Program-made: the position numbers and the translations under genes
Notes under the pieces: model-generated
What the model saw: the letters and a program-made list of their open reading frames with translations, nothing else
What the model was told of the DNA's origin: nothing
The model's database searches: none
NCBI RefSeq assembly: GCF_000003815.2
Contig: NC_049981.1
Location: 7,277,518 to 7,341,517 of the forward strand
Length of the DNA: 64,000 nucleotides
From: Branchiostoma floridae
Lineage: Eukaryota; Chordata; Leptocardii; Amphioxiformes; Branchiostomatidae
Reading direction: 5' to 3'
Shown: positions 22,981 to 37,900 of the stretch, one piece after another
Layout: the number at the start of each line of letters is the position of its first letter
How positions within the stretch are numbered: position 1 is the first letter of the stretch

Positions 22981-25900
22981 CCCCTCTCTCTCTCTCTCTT
23001 CTCTCTCTCATGTTTTGGTTTGACTCTCTTTCTCATGTTCTGGTTTGACTCTATCTAGAGGTAATCACTAGTACATATTTGACTCTGAAGAAAGTCTTTG
23101 TACTTTGAGTTTGAAACTACTTGCAGCACTGCAGGGAATTTTGATCCCTGGTGCGTTAATATTTTACAGGAATTTACAGGGAATTCCTTCACCTTATAAA
23201 TGATATGTCCAGATTGATATACAGTTTGCTTGCTTTGTCAGTGGAGGGCCAATATCTTCTAGGCAATCCAAGATGCAATTTAGCCTTGTTTAAACAGTAC
23301 AGGGTCAGATGACACCACTTGTTAGGACGCTAGGATACAAGGAAGATAAATAAGGATGGCTTATTATGTAGTGGGCTCTGAAACTTTGGATTTAATGAAT
23401 GTATTACTGAGGAAAAATGACAGTTTTTTTGCATCCAAACCTGTGTAACGTGATTTTGCAATGGGCTTGCCAAAAATGGGTTGTCATTAAAGAAAGCTTA
23501 CGTCAATGGGGAAAATTATCTAAGGGAAAGAGGCACTAACGTGGAGGTAGTCAGTTGTACAGGTTTGACTGCATATCAGCGACCAGGTGGTCGTTATGCA
23601 AAGGTGCTCATTATTTTAAGTTGAACTGTAAATTTTGAGCATATTGAGTCACAAGAGGGTTTCTTTTTTGTAGGAGCAAGCTGAAATGGAACCTTTTAGA
23701 CTCCACTTAGCTGCACAAATGAGAGAAATCCACTCATAACTTCAGCCCCTCCCAAGAGATACAAAACTGCATTTTGTGTCAATTTCCTTGTCGCTCGCGA
23801 TTTGCCAATCTCGGGGAGATCACAGGTTTCCAGGCTGAACAACTTCGCAATAAAGCAAGCCGAGGCCGGAATCGTTTGTAGCTCGTTTCCACTATTGACC
23901 GGTGAGCGACTCATAGCAGACGTCCGCGCAATCTTTGCGCCAGATTCCTGACAAGGAACGATGTGAGTCCTAAACTCGGGATCTCGCTGCAAAATGGGTA
24001 GATGGGTTATCGTTTGTACACGGCTCAGGCGGTCTCAAAACCAATTCTGTCAGCGGCGCGGGGGGACAAAGTCAAGGGGAAATAGCCAGCCAGGATTTAA
24101 ACCATGAAGGCGACTACCCACTAGTGTTCGTTCAGCCTATCTAAATAACCTACGGTCTGCCAATTTATCAAGATTGTCTGCAGTTGCCCCCGTAGAGGCG
24201 TTGCAGAATACATACATGAAGAAGAAACATGGTGTGGGTCCCTATCTCTCTCAAGATCGCATGTGAGCGGCGAATTTCGTCTCCGAATGAGCGGATAAAA
24301 GTGGGCATTTTGCGTACGGGTTTATGAATCGTGGGGTGGCCGCGCTATCAGTGCGTAGCGTATGCGGAGGCGCTAGGCAGGGCTTTGCTGTTAATGGGAG
24401 GAACAGGTCGCCACTTTGCAGGGGTGGATGGGGGTGCTTGCAGACTTGCCCTCTGGAGAAGTTGGGGTTAGGTACAGGGTTGGGGGGTAAGCTAAAGGGA
24501 AATGCTACCAGATATAAATCCCAGTAACCCTGCACAGAAATTCTGAGCAAAGATTTAACTCTAGGGAGAACAAAACTCCTTCCAAACATGCGAATATTGA
24601 TGAATTTGACCAAAACTAATACCTGAATTTAAAATATGTGCTGAAATTTTATGGTACGTAGTGTAGCATCATATTCCATTGCCTAAAATGATCAACAAAT
24701 AACTTCAGGGCCTGAAATCCTTTTCAGTTTTTGGTTGAATATTGGGCAACCAGGGTTGAGTTTTAGGCTGCATAATATTGCTGTATATCTAAATGTTACA
24801 ATGCCTATTGTAGAAGGACCTTACAGACTTGCAAATTTGAAGATAAGGTGTGTAACTGTCAGAATGCCTGCCAGGCAAGTGTGAGATCCTTAAGAGTTTA
24901 ACAATCACTCCATCTGTGTTTATAACCTTATTACGTCAAACAAAAGCGAGCTGCCTAAAGAATCCGTATTTCAGACACTTAACCTTTGCGACACCTTGAA
25001 AATCAAACAGAGCTTCTTTCTGCCTTGAGAACCCAGAAATAAGACTTATTTTTGCTACACTAACCTAAGAATTGGACTCGGTCCAAGATTTCCCAGTTGA
25101 TACACAGAGTCTGAAGGTATTCTTGTATGTGGGTAGTTGACATGAAAAATTCCACTGTCCTGAGCAACCAAGCATTTCGCCCCTTGGTTCAAATTGTTTA
25201 ACAACAAGTTGGGCTCATGCCTAGAATAACTTTTTAGTTGGCAAATTCAAACTAGCTCAAGTTGTTACACATTTCTCAGTACGCAGATTTTTCAACACGA
25301 TACAATATTTATATTATGACTTTTCTTGTCACAACAATTGCTGGTTTATGTACTATCGTTATTTTCCCCCATAAACTTAATTTATGTTCATTACAATAAA
25401 TTCAGTCTTGTAAACGAATTGATATCCAGCTTATATACAGTCACGTTGGCTCGACTCCATATTACTGAAAGTATTTCAACTTTATTGGCAGGGAATCTAC
25501 ACTGTATAACCATTTTACAAGTGCCGTATTGTGCATACCTTAGCAAGGTACGATTTACTAGGTATCACATATTTTCCTAAGTAGTTAAAGTTGAAAGATA
25601 GACTTTGCTAAGAGTATTGACAGTCTCTCTGTTGGGCTAACGATCTGATTCTGAACGGTAACTGAAGTAAGAAAGTGCGCTTTTGTCGTTCTTTTGTCGA
25701 TAATCCGTATATTATGGCGCGATAAACCTCCAAACGTCTTTCCTTTGGCGAACGGCCTGTAAAACAACTGAGTGAATTAGGGGGCGTTAAAGATGGAATT
25801 TGGGTGGAAGTAACAGTAATGCTATGAAATGCAAATGAACCGGTTTTATCAGAAGTCAGTTGACCTTGGTTATTGGTAAGGAATTTTAATCGGTTCTCTG

Positions 25901-28900
25901 ATACCGTCTGTTTTGTCAATACTGTAATGACTTTATACTTGAAATTCATCTAGATACTTATCTATAAGAGCAGCTTCTGTATATGAAAATCCTTGAATAG
26001 TTGCCACTGTTCATCATTGTTCACAGGTAAATTCTTTTCTTTGGTTGTGCAAGGAGACTGATATCCTTAAAATTTTTTGAGTCAATCTTTCCATTTATTT
26101 GAAGCAAGACTGTTTGAATATTTTATGCCTGGTTCAAGAACTGAACTCCTCAGTAATTCTGGCACTGCTGTCAGACCCACTACCATCGTACAATAATTGA
26201 TGACAATTTTAAGCTTTCAAGTAATCATATGCTCTCAGAAATGCGATTAGCAGGGATTTCAATAATTACAGCGAACAGGAGTGAGTTGAGAGTGTTGGCC
26301 TGAATTCCCTGATTCCGTTATGTGATGAATATGGAGTGCACCGCTATAGACAGCACCTCACGACCCATCCCTGACCCGACGGCCCCAAAATTGATCGAAA
26401 TGACAGCCGGGGATGGAATTTCTAGCGAAGGGTAACAATTTTCCAAACCCATGATGGCACCCTGATCTTTATTGAGGAGGGTACGATCATAGCCTGGCCT
26501 TTAAAAAAAATGTGAATTCAGAATATTTTCTATGTTGACAAAAAATATGGCAGGAAAGAAAAGGGTTGACGTTTATGATTTCTCAAATTCTTGATAGAAT
26601 CATGAGCCATATTGAATAGTATACGATGTAGCATTATCATAGTTGTCCATGTGTTACACGGTATCCTATTCTTTGTATTTGTGTATAGAATACTGGTATA
26701 TATACTGGGCTTGAAATACCAACTGATTGTACAGGTTAGTGCAGGTAAAATTGGAGTTGTGCAGGTATTTTTGGTGTCTACCTGTACCTAACCTGCACTG
26801 GTCCATGTACAGGGTATATACTGATTAGTGCAGGTAAAATTGGAGCTGTGCAGGTATTTCTGGTGTCTACCTGCACCGTTCCATGGGCTGGGTATATACT
26901 GATTAGTGCAGGTAAAATTGGAGCTGTGCAGGTATTTCTGGTGTCTATTTGCACCTAACCTGTACTGGTCCATGTACTGGGTATATACAGGTTAGTGCAG
27001 GTAAAATTGGAGCTGTGCAGGTATTTCTGGTGTCTATTTGCACCTAACCTGCACTGGTCCATGTACTGGGGATTAATTTTTCCCCAACTGCATTTCTGGG
27101 CATCTGATTATTTAAGAATCATACAGCAATGTCGCAGGAAGGTCTAGATGCTTGACGTTACCCTCTGTGTATTTAGGAATGTTGGTAGACCGCAGTAATA
27201 ATATTCGACATCCAAATTCTATTATTGTGCCACGAGAGACCTGGATAACAACATTACGCATGATTTGTTGCCCCTTATACTGCCTAAAAGGACTATCGCA
27301 GGCATTACTTATCTATAAGAATTATGTTATGATGCGACGTTTTCAGAATGCTTGATTTACGTGGGGCTCAAATGGCACTTTTGGTTAAATTACTGCTTTT
27401 GAAGAGATGCATAGATATGCTCTGTGTATTAACAACACATTTACAACTATGAACTTTCCACAATGAAGGCATTTGATACAGTAAAGATACACATTAACCA
27501 AACATGAACCAAGTTGTAAATGCATAAAAATGTTATTTTCTTGTCAAATGTACAATCTAACGAAGCGGTAACCCCAGCCATGCTTTATTTATCGTTGATG
27601 TATCGCCGTGTCGTGTAGCGCGGCACTTTTGTAGCCTTCGGCGCCGATGCAGTTGTAGCAGATATGAGTTGTTGCTTCACTTAGTCGCTACATACTATAT
27701 GTTAGGACCCTCGTGAGAGTTGTAAAAAACATATAAGAGTGCAATCCATGCGACATTAGCGAATACAAACGATACATGTTGAGTTCCCAGATTGCTGAAT
27801 TTTCAGTTTGATGTTGAGATTTGTATCAACACTTAAAACTTCAGACAATCTTCCATATATTTCAGGTAAAAAAGATTCCGTAGATAACATTTAGTTATGC
27901 TTCAGCAAGTTAGCGGACGGTANNNNNNNNNNNNNNNNNNNNNNNNNNNNNNNNNNNNNNNNNNNNNNNNNNNNNNNNNNNNNNNNNNNNNNNNNNNNNN
28001 NNNNNNNNNNNNNNNNNNNNNNCGTACAATGTTTCCGTAAGATTTTCCATGATTTGACGATACGCTTATCAAATTATCAACGCACACAGAACACTTGTAC
28101 GTTTAGTAATCAGACTTACGGAAAAGCTTTGCTTTAAAGAACAACACTGTACAGAATTCTCCCTCAAGGTCAAGAAGTGTGACCTTGATGGGAACAGAAC
28201 ATTATGCAGCAGCAAAGCAGCTTGGGAGATATACAGTGATACTCAGGGGTTATAGTGTCTCGTAAACCCTGGATGGGAGAAAGCCAGGATTTGCATTTCA
28301 CCTCGCAATGTACCGTTTTATGTCTCCGACGTTCCCATGGGTATTGTTTGGCCTCTGTTGCATACAAAACGTCAAGCTCCTTGTATACCGAAGAGGACAC
28401 AAAAATGTCCACGTTGATAGATTCTCTTCGATAACAGATTGCTTTGTCACATGGCATACAAAGATGGGGTTAAACTCTTATGCAAAAGTGGACACAAAAT
28501 TGTGCATGTTGATAAATTTTCTTTAAAAAAAACAACTTTTGATACCACACTGTAGCCTACTAGGTCCTTGTATATTGAATAGGAAAAAAATTTCTTTGAT
28601 ATTATCTTTCACATTGCTTTGGCTCTATTGAATACAACATGCACACTGAAAATGATACAGAACTATCTGTTTTGGAAGATCATACTTTGTATGATTCAGA
28701 GTTGCACTTGTTTAAAGAATACAACATTAGTGTGATTGAGATGGGTAGATTTGTTAGTGTAATAAAGAAGAAAAGTGCAAGCACTGAAACTCAATAGTTT
28801 GTAATATAAATTCTACTAACAAGGAATTTTGACGGTTGTACCCTTCTCGAAAATTTAATATTTTCACATTTTTATCTGCAAGTACAGTTTTCATATGTGG

Positions 28901-31900
28901 GTACGTGGTGCCCAAATATTATGCTATTAGTGTATTCCCCTATTGCTGCATTGTCAAGTCTTGTAACAGCCGTTATATTATTCACAGTGCAACACATTGA
29001 ATAATAGCCCCTGTGATATTGGGAGACTAGTAAGGATTAAATTGTGAATAGCACACAACAATGTTGTCACTACCAGTACAATTGCATGGTAATCCCCCAT
29101 TGTTATGGGTATTAAATACTGAAAGAGAATTGTTCATTCTCAGCACTCGGTGTGTAAAGAATGGCTTTCGTATCAACAATTGAACGTTGGTGGGTTTTGA
29201 TAGATGTTTTGGCGCGTGTAGAAGTATGTTTGGGTGCGTATGAGCATATGTCTGTATCTTGCCGATACATTAATAACTGGATATGAAGAATGTTCACTTA
29301 GATGAGAAAATGGAATTGCAATTTCTAGCGATAAAACAAAGTCAACCCGTTCCATTATTATTTGTTCAGTGATTCTGTATTGAAGACTAAGCTTCAAATA
29401 TGGAAGGTAGCCACTACCATACCTTAGATTGACTTTATGTATAGAAAATCATATAGAAAATACAACTATTTATTTATTTATTATAGAATATACCATCATA
29501 TTACAAACATAACATATAGTTCAATGTAAAAACAGCTTATGTATATATACAGTCTACAAATTACTCAAGAGTGAATAGTTGTATGTATGCTATATTGCAG
29601 ACATTGATGTCAGCATTCATATCTTGAATGGTGCCTGAATTACGTTGTCTTGAAGAAGTGTATCTGACAGTGACTGTCATCCTTTACATTTCTCAAGAAA
29701 TTTTACACCTTTTCCTTCAAGAAAGTGTGTTCAGGATGTCAGGTTGATTGATCAGCGTCAATCAAGTGGAGTTGGATTTCAGGCATGGTGGAGAAATGCA
29801 GGGGTCAGCCCCAGAACAAATGGCTCCATTCACAGGATGGTGTTGTGTTTGTTTGACCCCTAACCTTTAACCCCAGGACAGAAAAGCGGTACACAAGCCC
29901 CACATGCCTTTGCACTTGCCCTCTTTCATCAGAATACTAAATCATTATATGGGAAAAGGCATGTGTATTCACTATTCAGTCAACTGCATGTGGAAAAGTT
30001 CAATCAGAGATTTTGATATTTTTGCTTTAGAAGGTCCACGGGCATTGACAAGTGCTGTGGAAAAAATGATAGTATTTTGCAGCGCCCAGCATTTTATTTC
30101 TATAAATATACAATTCACAGCCTGTTAAGCAGTTTTTTTGTTATGGCGGTACATTTTTACTGACAAATTTTTTACTCTTGACTACAATATTATTGATTTT
30201 TTTTTGCAACAGTGCAGAAGACTTAATAAAAATTTCCTTTCCTTGAGAAGAATTAAATGTAGTTCTGACGTTTTCTCAAATTTGGCTGCAAGGTTTGTCA
30301 CACGATGAACCTCAGTATATTCTGACTGACATTTTCACTCTACGGCGCACTATTTTCCCCCGCCGATGTTTATAACAGTGTAAGAGACTCGATGATGTCA
30401 CTTCCGAGCTGAGGGCCAACTGAGCAGCTCAGAGGAATTTCTCTAACAGTCGCTAGATAAACACTGGGGGTAATGCAACTTGTCAGCTGCCGCCGCCACC
30501 TCAACCCTGGATTCCAACTAACCTGGTTGGCGCTCCGCTAGACAAAGCTTGGGCTCAATTTTCAGACAACTGCACTGCTAAAGAACTCCTTTTAAATGTT
30601 TTAGCGTGGAAAGCTTTGTAGGCAGCCTTATTGTGAGGAAACTTCATGTCTTGGTGGTGGTTTTGTCTTTATCTAGCTTAGTTTAATTTCTTGGGCTTAT
30701 TTTACGGACGACCACCTGAGTGCTACAGTGAAACCTGTTGAAGAAGACCACTCGGTCACAGTTTGTTTTATGTTTGCAGGTAGCCCTAGGGTTCTTAAAA
30801 TGTTTGTGTTAACACGAAACATTATCAAAAAGTGGTCATACTGGCTATGTGCTCCTTATGTAGAGGATGTAACTAAAACAAGTTTGACTGTACTGTCAAA
30901 TAATGATATGTTATAGTGTGACAGACTTTGCAAACAACGTTTTACTTACAAAATTTTCTTGTCTTTGTAACATCTTTGTTTCATCTTGGGTAGTTGTTTT
31001 ATGTCTAAAGGAATTTTACACCTGAATGTTTCAGCAGACTTCATAATGTGCATTTTCTTGGTTTCAATTCTTTGAAAATTACTAGTTTGCAAAGATTGTT
31101 GTCAAAGAATTGTCACAAGTTCTGCAGACAACTTCTTGTCTCAAAAATTCTTAAGACATCTCAGCCTTGCATCAAGGCATGTGTTAAGGTTTCCGAGAAC
31201 AGAGGAAGTTTGTGTGGAGGGTGGGGGAAACGTTGGAGGCTGGAGAGTCTCTGGTGGCGGTGCCTGTCCAGTGTTTCTCTCACCCTCTGTCAGGATGAAT
31301 TGTGATGATCATAACCAGTAGACTCTCGGCTAGACAACAGCGCACTGGACCAGGGGCCCGGGGTGGGAAGTTCGAAGCCCACAGAAAAAAAGTAGACTTT
31401 CTTTGAAAACAATACCAAGGTAGTTTGTTTTCTGTGAGAAAGGTTCTGTAAGAAGAAAAGGAAAACTGGAATTGGGAGATCATTATGAAAATAAGTCTGA
31501 AGAAAATAAGGCACACCTTGTTTTTTTCTTGAATAGGGAAAGTTTTCTACAAGTGATCACACTCGTCAGTTAAATTGTAGGAAAACAGTTCTAAAGGATT
31601 TGGAATCTTCAGAAATGTTAAATTTTTGCCTACGAGTGCAATATCAGCTGAAAGCTCTCTCCGTCATAAAAGTAATAGTGTCAAAATTATTAGTCAATGA
31701 TGTTCACAGCTTTAGATATGATTATTTGATAAAGTCATAGTCTTCATGAAGTTTTGGTGAAGGTTTAGGGAATTCCAGTCAAAATTCTATCTTACTTTTT
31801 TAAGTTTCACTTTCAGACTTTTTGATATCAATGATGATAATGTTCAAAGGTGAGGAAGTAGTTACTCCAAGTTGCTAACAGATCGATAGACCAAAGGAAG

Positions 31901-34900
31901 TTTCCAAGGCTCGATTTTCTACGGTAAACGTCGTCTGTATCATTGAGTAACCTTCGAGCGTTCTCAACTATCGCCCCCAAATTTCACGGAAGTTTGTATA
32001 ACAATATCAGCAACAAAGCCGAAGTGGTTACCGTGGAATTTCCAGCTAAAAGCTTGCGGTTTGGGAGCAGTGCTAAATTCAGGGGAAGTTTAGACTCCCA
32101 GGAAAACCTCAGGTATCCGCGGCCATTCTCTGCTCATAAATAGTGTGTTCTGTTATGTTTTGGTGGCCTTTGTTTGATCGCTGTTAGCCGGATGTGACCC
32201 AGAAAACTTAGGAAGTCTGTTTTCTTACTGGTGGAGAGAGGAAAGGAAGATAGACCGTTATATTTGATACTATTAAGGCCTGTCCAATGTTGTTAGTTGG
32301 CTCTCAGGCATTGCTTATAGAAACAAAAAGAGTTGAACTAGAAGACAAATATGAAAACAGATTCTGAGAGGAAAGTTTGTAGTTTAATATACACAGTTTT
32401 AACAAGTATGATCAGGTACAACTTTTCCTCGAAACCCTCTGTTTTCATGTTGACATGTTTCAAATCTTTTACTTCAGAATGTCTAAAAACATACAAGGAA
32501 ATAAAATGGTGTTTTTTTTATGACAGCACTATTAACTTTTAGTAACTCTTCACAGTTTCGACAAAATAGAAATGACAGTTGTCAATGCTCAAGAATGAAT
32601 GGTTGAGGTTGTGCTTTTGGAGTGCAGAAACATATTGACCTACTTAGGTGGATATAGGAGCTGGCGTTGTCAGGCAGGCTTTTAGCAAAGTTTACAGTAA
32701 GGGTGGTAAAAAGCAATGAAATGTGTCTAACGGGTTGAATTAGGGGTAGTTAGAGCTGCCACGACGTGACGCGTGCACAATCACGGTCTACGTTCTTTGC
32801 ACAAGTTCTTCTCCTCTCTTGACTTGACCCTCAAATGTAAATGTGTATATTTGTTCTGCTGTTCTTTGGTCTTTGTGAAACTTTGTCTTTCTGAGGGCCA
32901 AGGTGAAGTAACGGTAATTCACCTTTATCCACATGGTAACTTATTTCCGTTGTTTTTAAAAACGAGGTGTTTACGTATATAGTCGACAACGTTATTTTCA
33001 AATTGCAATATTTTCATAGCACTCCAGTCTGAAACAGCAGTCTGTCGACTTGACATCCCTAAATACTCCAATTCTATATACAACGGATAAATGTTACCCC
33101 GCGGATAAAGGTGAACTAGCGTTAATACAGGTCTTTCTCACATCAGGGCAACAAGGAAGAAGGAAAAGTCTTAGGAAGAGCGGTACCATGTCTTGCCAAC
33201 ACAAGTCTTGTAAAGTTCTGGAGTGAAAAGTTCATCTCCTTCCCATGTGGTTACAAATGAAACATGTTCTTGCCCTTCGACCCCTCCTGGCTCCAATGCT
33301 TATACAAGGACCAGAGTTCTGAGTACTGAGACACATCTGGTCTCACTTCTGCTACCTTAGGGGGGGAGGGGGGCACAGGCCAACACCTTTGATAACACCA
33401 CTGGTAGAAATAGAACTTGGCGGTCTTCTTGGATAACGCTAGTTCACCTTTATCCGCAGAGTAACCTATATCCGCATTATGGGTATTTAGGGACATCAAT
33501 GGGACGGACGGTGGTTTTAACCTGCAAAACAACTGTATTTTCAAAATATAGCACTTTGAAACAAACTTCTGTCGACTTGATATTCCTAAACACCGTCTAG
33601 TTTTAAACAACGGATATAGGTTACCCCACGGATAAAGGTGAACTAGCGTTGACTGAGGTTTGTTCCTTAGGCCACAATTGTTTGTTTCCACGGTTTTCAG
33701 ATATTTTATACTGAAAATCAAACAAACAGTTAACAAACAACATTAGACATTGAAGACATAGATCTAGCAAAACTTAATTTTGTGTACCCAATTCATATGG
33801 CGTGTAGTACATTGCATATACTTGTCTATTCAGCTGATATTAATGCCCCTCGGACATGTGTACCTGATATCTTGCCTAACGTACTGTAATAATTCGCAAG
33901 AAGTAAAGATATCTGTTCACAGAGCTTTTGCCTTATCTTTTTCGTTAATGCAGCTTACAAACATTTTAAAGATAGACGTGGTCAAAATTTGTGTACAGAA
34001 CGATCGATAAATGCGAGAAAGTTGCGACAGCAGACATGGACAGCTGATGCGAATTGCGATCACTGTTATCGCGATCATTCCCGTGTCCAAGAACGGCGCT
34101 TGTCGTGGTCTTTATTGCGTTTTACCGAGACGGGCATCAGAAGTGTCTTTCAGATAATCTACTTAGAATGCGGGACAGGGACTGAATGCATTGGGGCTGA
34201 TATTATCGGAAGAGGTTATTGAGTTGGTATTGAAGCATAATTACTTAATATCATCGCCCATGACTTTTCCTATGGCAGGGGAATTCTGAAGATCGAAGCG
34301 AAATAAAGCGTTAGAGGGTCACTTCTTAAAGCAAGGAGTTTGATCCTTGTGTTGCATTTTAAGACACAAGTAAAACTCAGAGTCAGATACCATATTTTCA
34401 CTCAAGACAAGAAAGTCACAGATCTCAAAGATGACAACTACATATATGACAAAAGTTGTAAACATTTTTTTTCAGATTCTAAATACAAAGATGAAAACAC
34501 TAAAAAGACGATTGCTTATATATAAGATAACTGAACAAACTTGATCAGGTACAAGTTGAGGTTCACCCCCATACCTGTGTGTTTTTTTAGGTACATAATG
34601 TTGCGATCGTTGGTTGGTTGGTTGGTTGGCTGATTGATTGATTGATTGACAACCCAAAACATTGACAAATAAGAAGAACCCCTCAGAATGCCAACTTTTT
34701 ATCATACATTTTTCAAATCTCATAACCAAAAAAATGGCCAGGACCCATATTCCACACCATCCCCCAAATTGGTTGCTTCTGTACCTCTACTATTACATTA
34801 GAGTAAAATCCTGACCAGAACCCTGTGCAGTTAGCAGAAAGGAATTCCTGGTCATGCGATAGCCTAATTGTGTGGAATGGTTTGGTTTCACCTCGGCCAG

Positions 34901-37900
34901 TCTCCTGTCAAATCTGCGTGGCAGAACCTCCGTTCGGAGTCGCTAAGTCATTACCGAGGGTGTTGCGAGAAACATGGCCCACGCTCAGGGCGAAAACAAT
35001 GGCCACGCTCAGGGCGAAATTGGGCTTGCGTGTTTCATAACCCGGGAGAAAAGTCTCCTGATCCCGACAATCCTGCCTTTGGAGGAAGCTATATTGGTAG
35101 ATAGGTAGGTAGGTATATTGGTAGATTGTCCCTCCTCCTGTCAAGTAGAGCTGTGTACCTAAAGAAATTTTAGGTACCGGTAAGGTACACGGGTTTAGGT
35201 ACAGGTCCGGACCTTTACCTGTACCTAAACGGGTTGGATCAATTATCTGTAAGTTGTAAATGTGGCCAACTCTTTTTTTTAGTGAGAAATTGTTATTTTT
35301 GTATGAAGATTTAGATATTTGAACCTCAACACAAAGTTTTCTTAATTTTCAACTGCAATATTATCACAAATGTCATCCTTGAGGTATGGTACAGGTACGG
35401 GTATTTAGGTACACAGCACTACTGTCAAGCCATAGGGATAAGAAAGGGTTGCTGTAAAACTTGTACTTTATCTCTGTACTATAAAAAAAGGTCCCGTCTT
35501 CAGCATTTTTTTCGTACGATTCATCTTAAATCGGTAGTATACACCCTTAACAAGGAAGTTAAAGACGTGATTGTTTGTGTGAGACTGTATAATTTCATGC
35601 TTAAGTTAACATATTAGATGTCAGTGTTTGAAAAAAGATGAGCAAGCTTAATTTGCAAGCAATCAACTAAACTGTAATAGTAGGTAGTCTTGTGAGCAAC
35701 CAAATATTTCCAAAGCTTGTCAATGAAATATATTCACTTATTACATTTTAGAATTTTCCAAGTTGCAAAGAATGTTTTATTGTACAATGTTATGAAAATA
35801 TATACGTTGGTTGCCAAAAGTTCCATCCAGATTGCTACAGTATATCTAGTTTCCAAGGAGGTAGAAAGTTCTTTCTTGAAATGCTGTAACAGTTTTTGCG
35901 CTTTTGATGTTAGATTGAGCTTGATATGTATTTACCTCTCAATACTGGAGCTTGCGAGGGAATGGGAAATCTGTTCTGTATCTATTTGTACATCTACATT
36001 GTGTATCACCTCGGTTGACCCCTCGTATTTCCAAAATAGCGCAGAAATGCACGGGCGTTAGCCAAATGTCTCGCTGATTGTTGTGGGGAACATTCAGGAA
36101 AATTGGGGGATACATCATAAGAATGTTTGGCGCCAGAGTAGAAACTGTTGAAAGCTTTGATATGATGATAAAAGACTTGGGAAATCACCTCCCGCGCTGA
36201 GAAACGTCCGAAGAGAGCCGTTTACAAGTCTTGAATGTCTTCCTTTAAAACCCTCGCAATTGTTAGGCTGTTTTATGATGATTGTATATTTTTCTTCCAC
36301 ATTCGTTTGTGACATTGCCGTCTTGGGGAAATGAAGTACGCAATTTTTTCTCAGTCTGGTTAAGAAAAGAGTTTGTAGAAGATATTATCTTTGATTTCAA
36401 CAACTTCATGTGTCATTTTTTCTCAACTAATTACAGGGCTTGAAATACTATTCCTGGAAGACATTTTGGCTTTTTTTTGTATTCTAACTTCTGAAGAAAC
36501 TTGTACAGCAAGTTACAATCATGGCAATCACTGACAATTTTGCGATAAAACAACCGGCGTTTGTGTTATCGTACGCCGTTCGTCGTGTTTCGTATCAACT
36601 GGCAACTGTCAAAAATATCTGGTGTCCTGTTGTGTGGCGACAATACTGGCGACAAAAAGCGATGCTATCGTTACCGGGGTGATGCTATCGTGCTCTGGGC
36701 CGAGTCAACTGCTCTGTCTCCGTCTAACGATTTCCCGTCCCGGTGTCTCCGCCCTGACCTTTTGACACCCGCTATTGTGGAGTTGGTGTAATGGGGCAGG
36801 CTCTCTGCCTGGGGGAGTTTTCCTCCAAGCCTTGCAGGAACCCGCCTACCAGTCTGTTGGGAATTGTTGTCACTTGTTTCACCTCCCCTAGGCCAAACCA
36901 GTTTCATTTCTTGGTTCTCGGATTTTGTAAAAAAAAGACTAAACCAGAAGCACAACTTGAAAATAGAGTCAGAGGGAAGTTTGTACGTTAGTAGTTGGTA
37001 CGCACAGTTTGGAGGAGCCAGGTTCGAGTTTACCTCCCAGCTCTATGTTTTAGTCCTGACCGCTCACGGAAGTTTTGCTAACAAATGCCTAAGAAACAAG
37101 AAAGTGAATTGATAGAGCTTTACACATAGTTTCAGTCCTTGTATCCATGTTTCTGTGTGCGTCTAGTTGGGGGAATGGTTTATGTAGGGAGTGTTGGTGT
37201 CCTTGACTGGGGATACAAGCCAGCCAGGGTACGGCAAATACACCCTTTGTGCAGGACTTGGGCATGGTGTTTGATCACGTTTTACAATCGCCACTTTGTG
37301 TGGTGGGAGCCGGGGCAAAGCTTCACTCCAGGCAATTTGGTGGCAAAGGAGCTGCGGCTTTGAGAGGGCGTCAAAACCCTGTATTTAGCGTGCACGGGGT
37401 ATCCGGCAGTTCCAAAAGGGGCGAATCACGTCGCCAACTGTTGCGCTGAAAGGGCGAAGCGATGATGTCATAGTGGGGAAGAAAAGAACGAGGGTCCCCC
37501 TGCCTAAATTGGGGCACAGCCGGGGCATCCTTNNNNNNNNNNNNNNNNNNNNNNNNNNNNNNNNNNNNNNNNNNNNNNNNNNNNNNNNNNNNNNNNNNNN
37601 NNNNNNNNNNNNNNNNNNNNNNNNNNNNNNNNTGGCGTTTGATGGATTATTAGGCTGTCTTGTAGGGTACGTGAAAAGGAGTGTTGCAATTTGTTGCAAG
37701 TGTTTCTCGCTCTTTGTCTGTGGCAGACAAGTTTGGTACAAGACTCGTGGCGCAAAACGAACACCTTCATTAAATGCCTCATAGACAGATGTAAAGTCAA
37801 GTAAGTCGAGGGATGTTCCGAGGTAAGTAAGACTGGATTTCGCGGAAATTCGTCGGATTTTTTGCGGTGATATTCATTTGACTCGTGTATTGTGTGGCCC

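Noticed and set aside
26788-26973. 61-codon repetitive minus-strand protein
   Set aside because: By-product of the GTGCAGGT minisatellite; unit lengths vary and break the frame.
26724-27072. CRISPR-like array
   Set aside because: Units of 78-89 bp are repeated throughout with no unique spacers, and the context is a eukaryotic intron.
27902-28087. Frame spanning the first run of N
   Set aside because: Most of it is unknown sequence.
36127-36141. GGCGCCAGAGTAGAA as a second BMP activating element
   Set aside because: After the four-base spacer it reads AGAA, not GNCV.
37473-37800. Frames spanning the second run of N
   Set aside because: Overlapping frames on both strands across unknown sequence; no domain.
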